NCBI GenBank assembly: GCA_023480735.1 | Contig: JAMCXB010000042.1 | Coordinates: 1 to 43,741, forward strand | Direction of reading: 5' to 3' | Source of the DNA: Bacteroidota bacterium | GTDB lineage: Bacteria > Bacteroidota > Ignavibacteria > Kryptoniales > JAKASW01 | DNA length: 43,741 nt | Shown here: positions 43,601 through 43,741 of the stretch, piece after piece | Position numbering within the stretch: position 1 is the first letter of the stretch | How the letters are laid out: each line of letters begins with the position of its first letter | Notes under the pieces: model-generated | Seen by the model: only the letters and a program-made list of their open reading frames with translations | What the model was told of the DNA's origin: nothing | Databases searched by the model: none | Made by a program: the position numbers and the translations under genes

Positions 43601-43741
43601 AATCGTCATACACTTCCGCTCCATCGACAACAAGTGTTTTTGTACCGTGGGAGTTGTACCAGGATGCCAGCTGGTTAACGGGATTAGATGGATCCTGCTG
43701 TTTTTTTGTGAGATCATCGAGTCTACGGCTCGTGACTATTA
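40626..43741 (-). CDS. porU: PorU-like type IX secretion sortase (C25 gingipain fold), 5' end cut by window
   Basis: About 1038 codons are visible, open at the right edge; the true start lies beyond it. The peptidase C25 domain has the catalytic His in VNYMGHGGG (43056-43058) and the catalytic Cys in ISMTCFTGAF (42954-42956), plus the DNFYACVDGDDPIPDVAVGRIP segment. Ig-like and FlgD-like beta domains follow, and the end has SGRLVKTIRYPSG and GVYFYKITVSSGG. PorU removes the sorting domain of secreted proteins and attaches A-LPS. The gene overlaps the porV-like gene by 4 bp, the same order as in known PorU-PorV pairs. Confidence 0.88.
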   Translation of the reverse strand, partial: IVTSRRLDDLTKKQQDPSNPVNQLASWYNSHGTKTLVVDGAEVYDDFNYGIKSPYAIKNFIAYAYHNWSVVPRYILLAGSGTWNTKTAGDSLNQVPVMMVQTYNFGATAADNFYACVDGDDPIPDVAVGRIPAVNIGQMKAAVDKILSYYSNSSFGWQNTALLIAGEEEEFHIETDSVVSSMLPPSIFVNRLYTSIQNPGIDTKYYGVTQDLLKGFNQGAVLVNYMGHGGGAIWADNGILTNDEVANMSNAGKYPFAISMTCFTGAFDGQIGLPLASTLLFAKEKGVVGALASAGLGWMYNDFFMDSELLPIIFDSATSGNSIGWNVALGKVSYYSSYFFWPQAVTMVNQYNLIGDPALKLQLPPNNSIVKLNSYTAAPGQNISGTVSNGPSGASGTIQITNLAGDVAAQSNVTLSNSGAGQFSVPFRDGLSGVSHVKVYTYSSTVQSASSVDLSTGSSFVQISSLGITSNGNGFQLSVVALASSDSGMMSLSFVGKVYPSGVPASGQLIALLDVPLSAYAANEYSATFSLCGDTLQPGYVIVGGLQASLLDGNTFSSRQVTYTVPGAADLSAFSRHGYTNVNSSIGVVVDSVVRLEGTVYDWNSVPAKDIRVDFYDGARGTGTFLGSTRVSFDTTTRAVASIPTNLLPGNHMVYMYLVFDSLSVGYDLHPENNYASDRISVDFATADSSGVVKIDSSASLSGASSGEVFRVNRVSPALYDQPFIVTAKETNGSPRFYQFVPLRSGQTGTYTVSIRIFDPDSMTHANLSALHLYLYDPRTRTLNLTGGNYSGEIVSGTVSDFGIFTAAFSTDRTPPEVTVSVGHQFFSNGDFVPPTPRFSFLIHDEDGVNLSRKAMDIELDGQLVDPSLITVPDTVSNPTSITATVQLPVKTGSHTLQVTAQDANGNISSPVSASFVVRSDFSLRVYGAYPDPFVDKTFIAFEVTSGNPIDAVAVKIYSVSGRLVKTIRYPSGNPMETIGLLEGGTGSPTAVGYHEAWWDGTDNYGNQVANGVYFYKITVSSGGKMFEDIGKMARLR

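Overview
The window looks like a chromosomal segment from the Bacteroidota/Chlorobiota side of the FCB group, most like the Ignavibacteria and relatives. Three things point there. Two large secreted proteins end in type IX secretion (T9SS) sorting domains of the YPNPFNPTT...SGVYFYRL type. A PorU-like gingipain-fold sortase gene sits next to a PorV-like outer-membrane gene. Base composition is near 50% G+C, with TTG and GTG starts and purine-rich ribosome binding sites. The assignment is by protein style only; no 16S rRNA gene is present.

Layout. 1-937 holds the start of a bifunctional (p)ppGpp synthetase/hydrolase running off the left edge. 1507-6912 holds two secreted beta-propeller/beta-helix proteins with T9SS tails. 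6913-7731 is a decayed stretch with the C-terminal relic of a ComM/YifB gene. 7732-8643 is a peroxiredoxin plus a small winged-helix-like protein. 8840-9705 is a tRNA region: tRNA-Leu, intact tRNA-Val(GAC), three tRNA-Val-derived copies carrying inserted palindromes, and a GIY-YIG nuclease gene between the intact gene and the last copy. 9962-19357 is a conserved translation and RNA block: thrS-infC-rpmI-rplT, pheS-pheT, a small coiled-coil protein, zapA, a probable 6S-like RNA, and rny. 19415-23586 holds coaE, dapF, a zincin, a DedA protein, a small alpha/beta protein and an ArsB/SLC13-type transporter. 23609-29933, on the minus strand, holds a PQQ-type propeller, an M1 aminopeptidase with HEAT repeats, and motB/motA. 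29993-33788, on the plus strand, holds a Trp-rich DUF6600-like protein, an OmpR-type two-component system and a Lys-rich exported protein. 33925-38228, on the minus strand, holds aspartase, a nicotinamidase-like hydrolase, a T9SS-tail relic with repeats, and sufU/sufS. 38352-43741, on the minus strand, is a tightly overlapping porU-porV-lipoprotein-SLBB cluster running off the right edge.

How it works together. The aminoacyl-tRNA synthetase/IF3/ribosomal protein block is a classical operon group, and infC appears to use a non-canonical ATC start. The T9SS pair at the right end would export and process proteins of the kind encoded at 1507-6912. The most unusual part is the tRNA-Val cluster at 9019-9705. 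There, palindromes have been inserted into or have exactly replaced tRNA arms next to a GIY-YIG nuclease gene, which suggests a small mobile element that targets or copies a tRNA gene. Related short palindromes recur elsewhere between genes.
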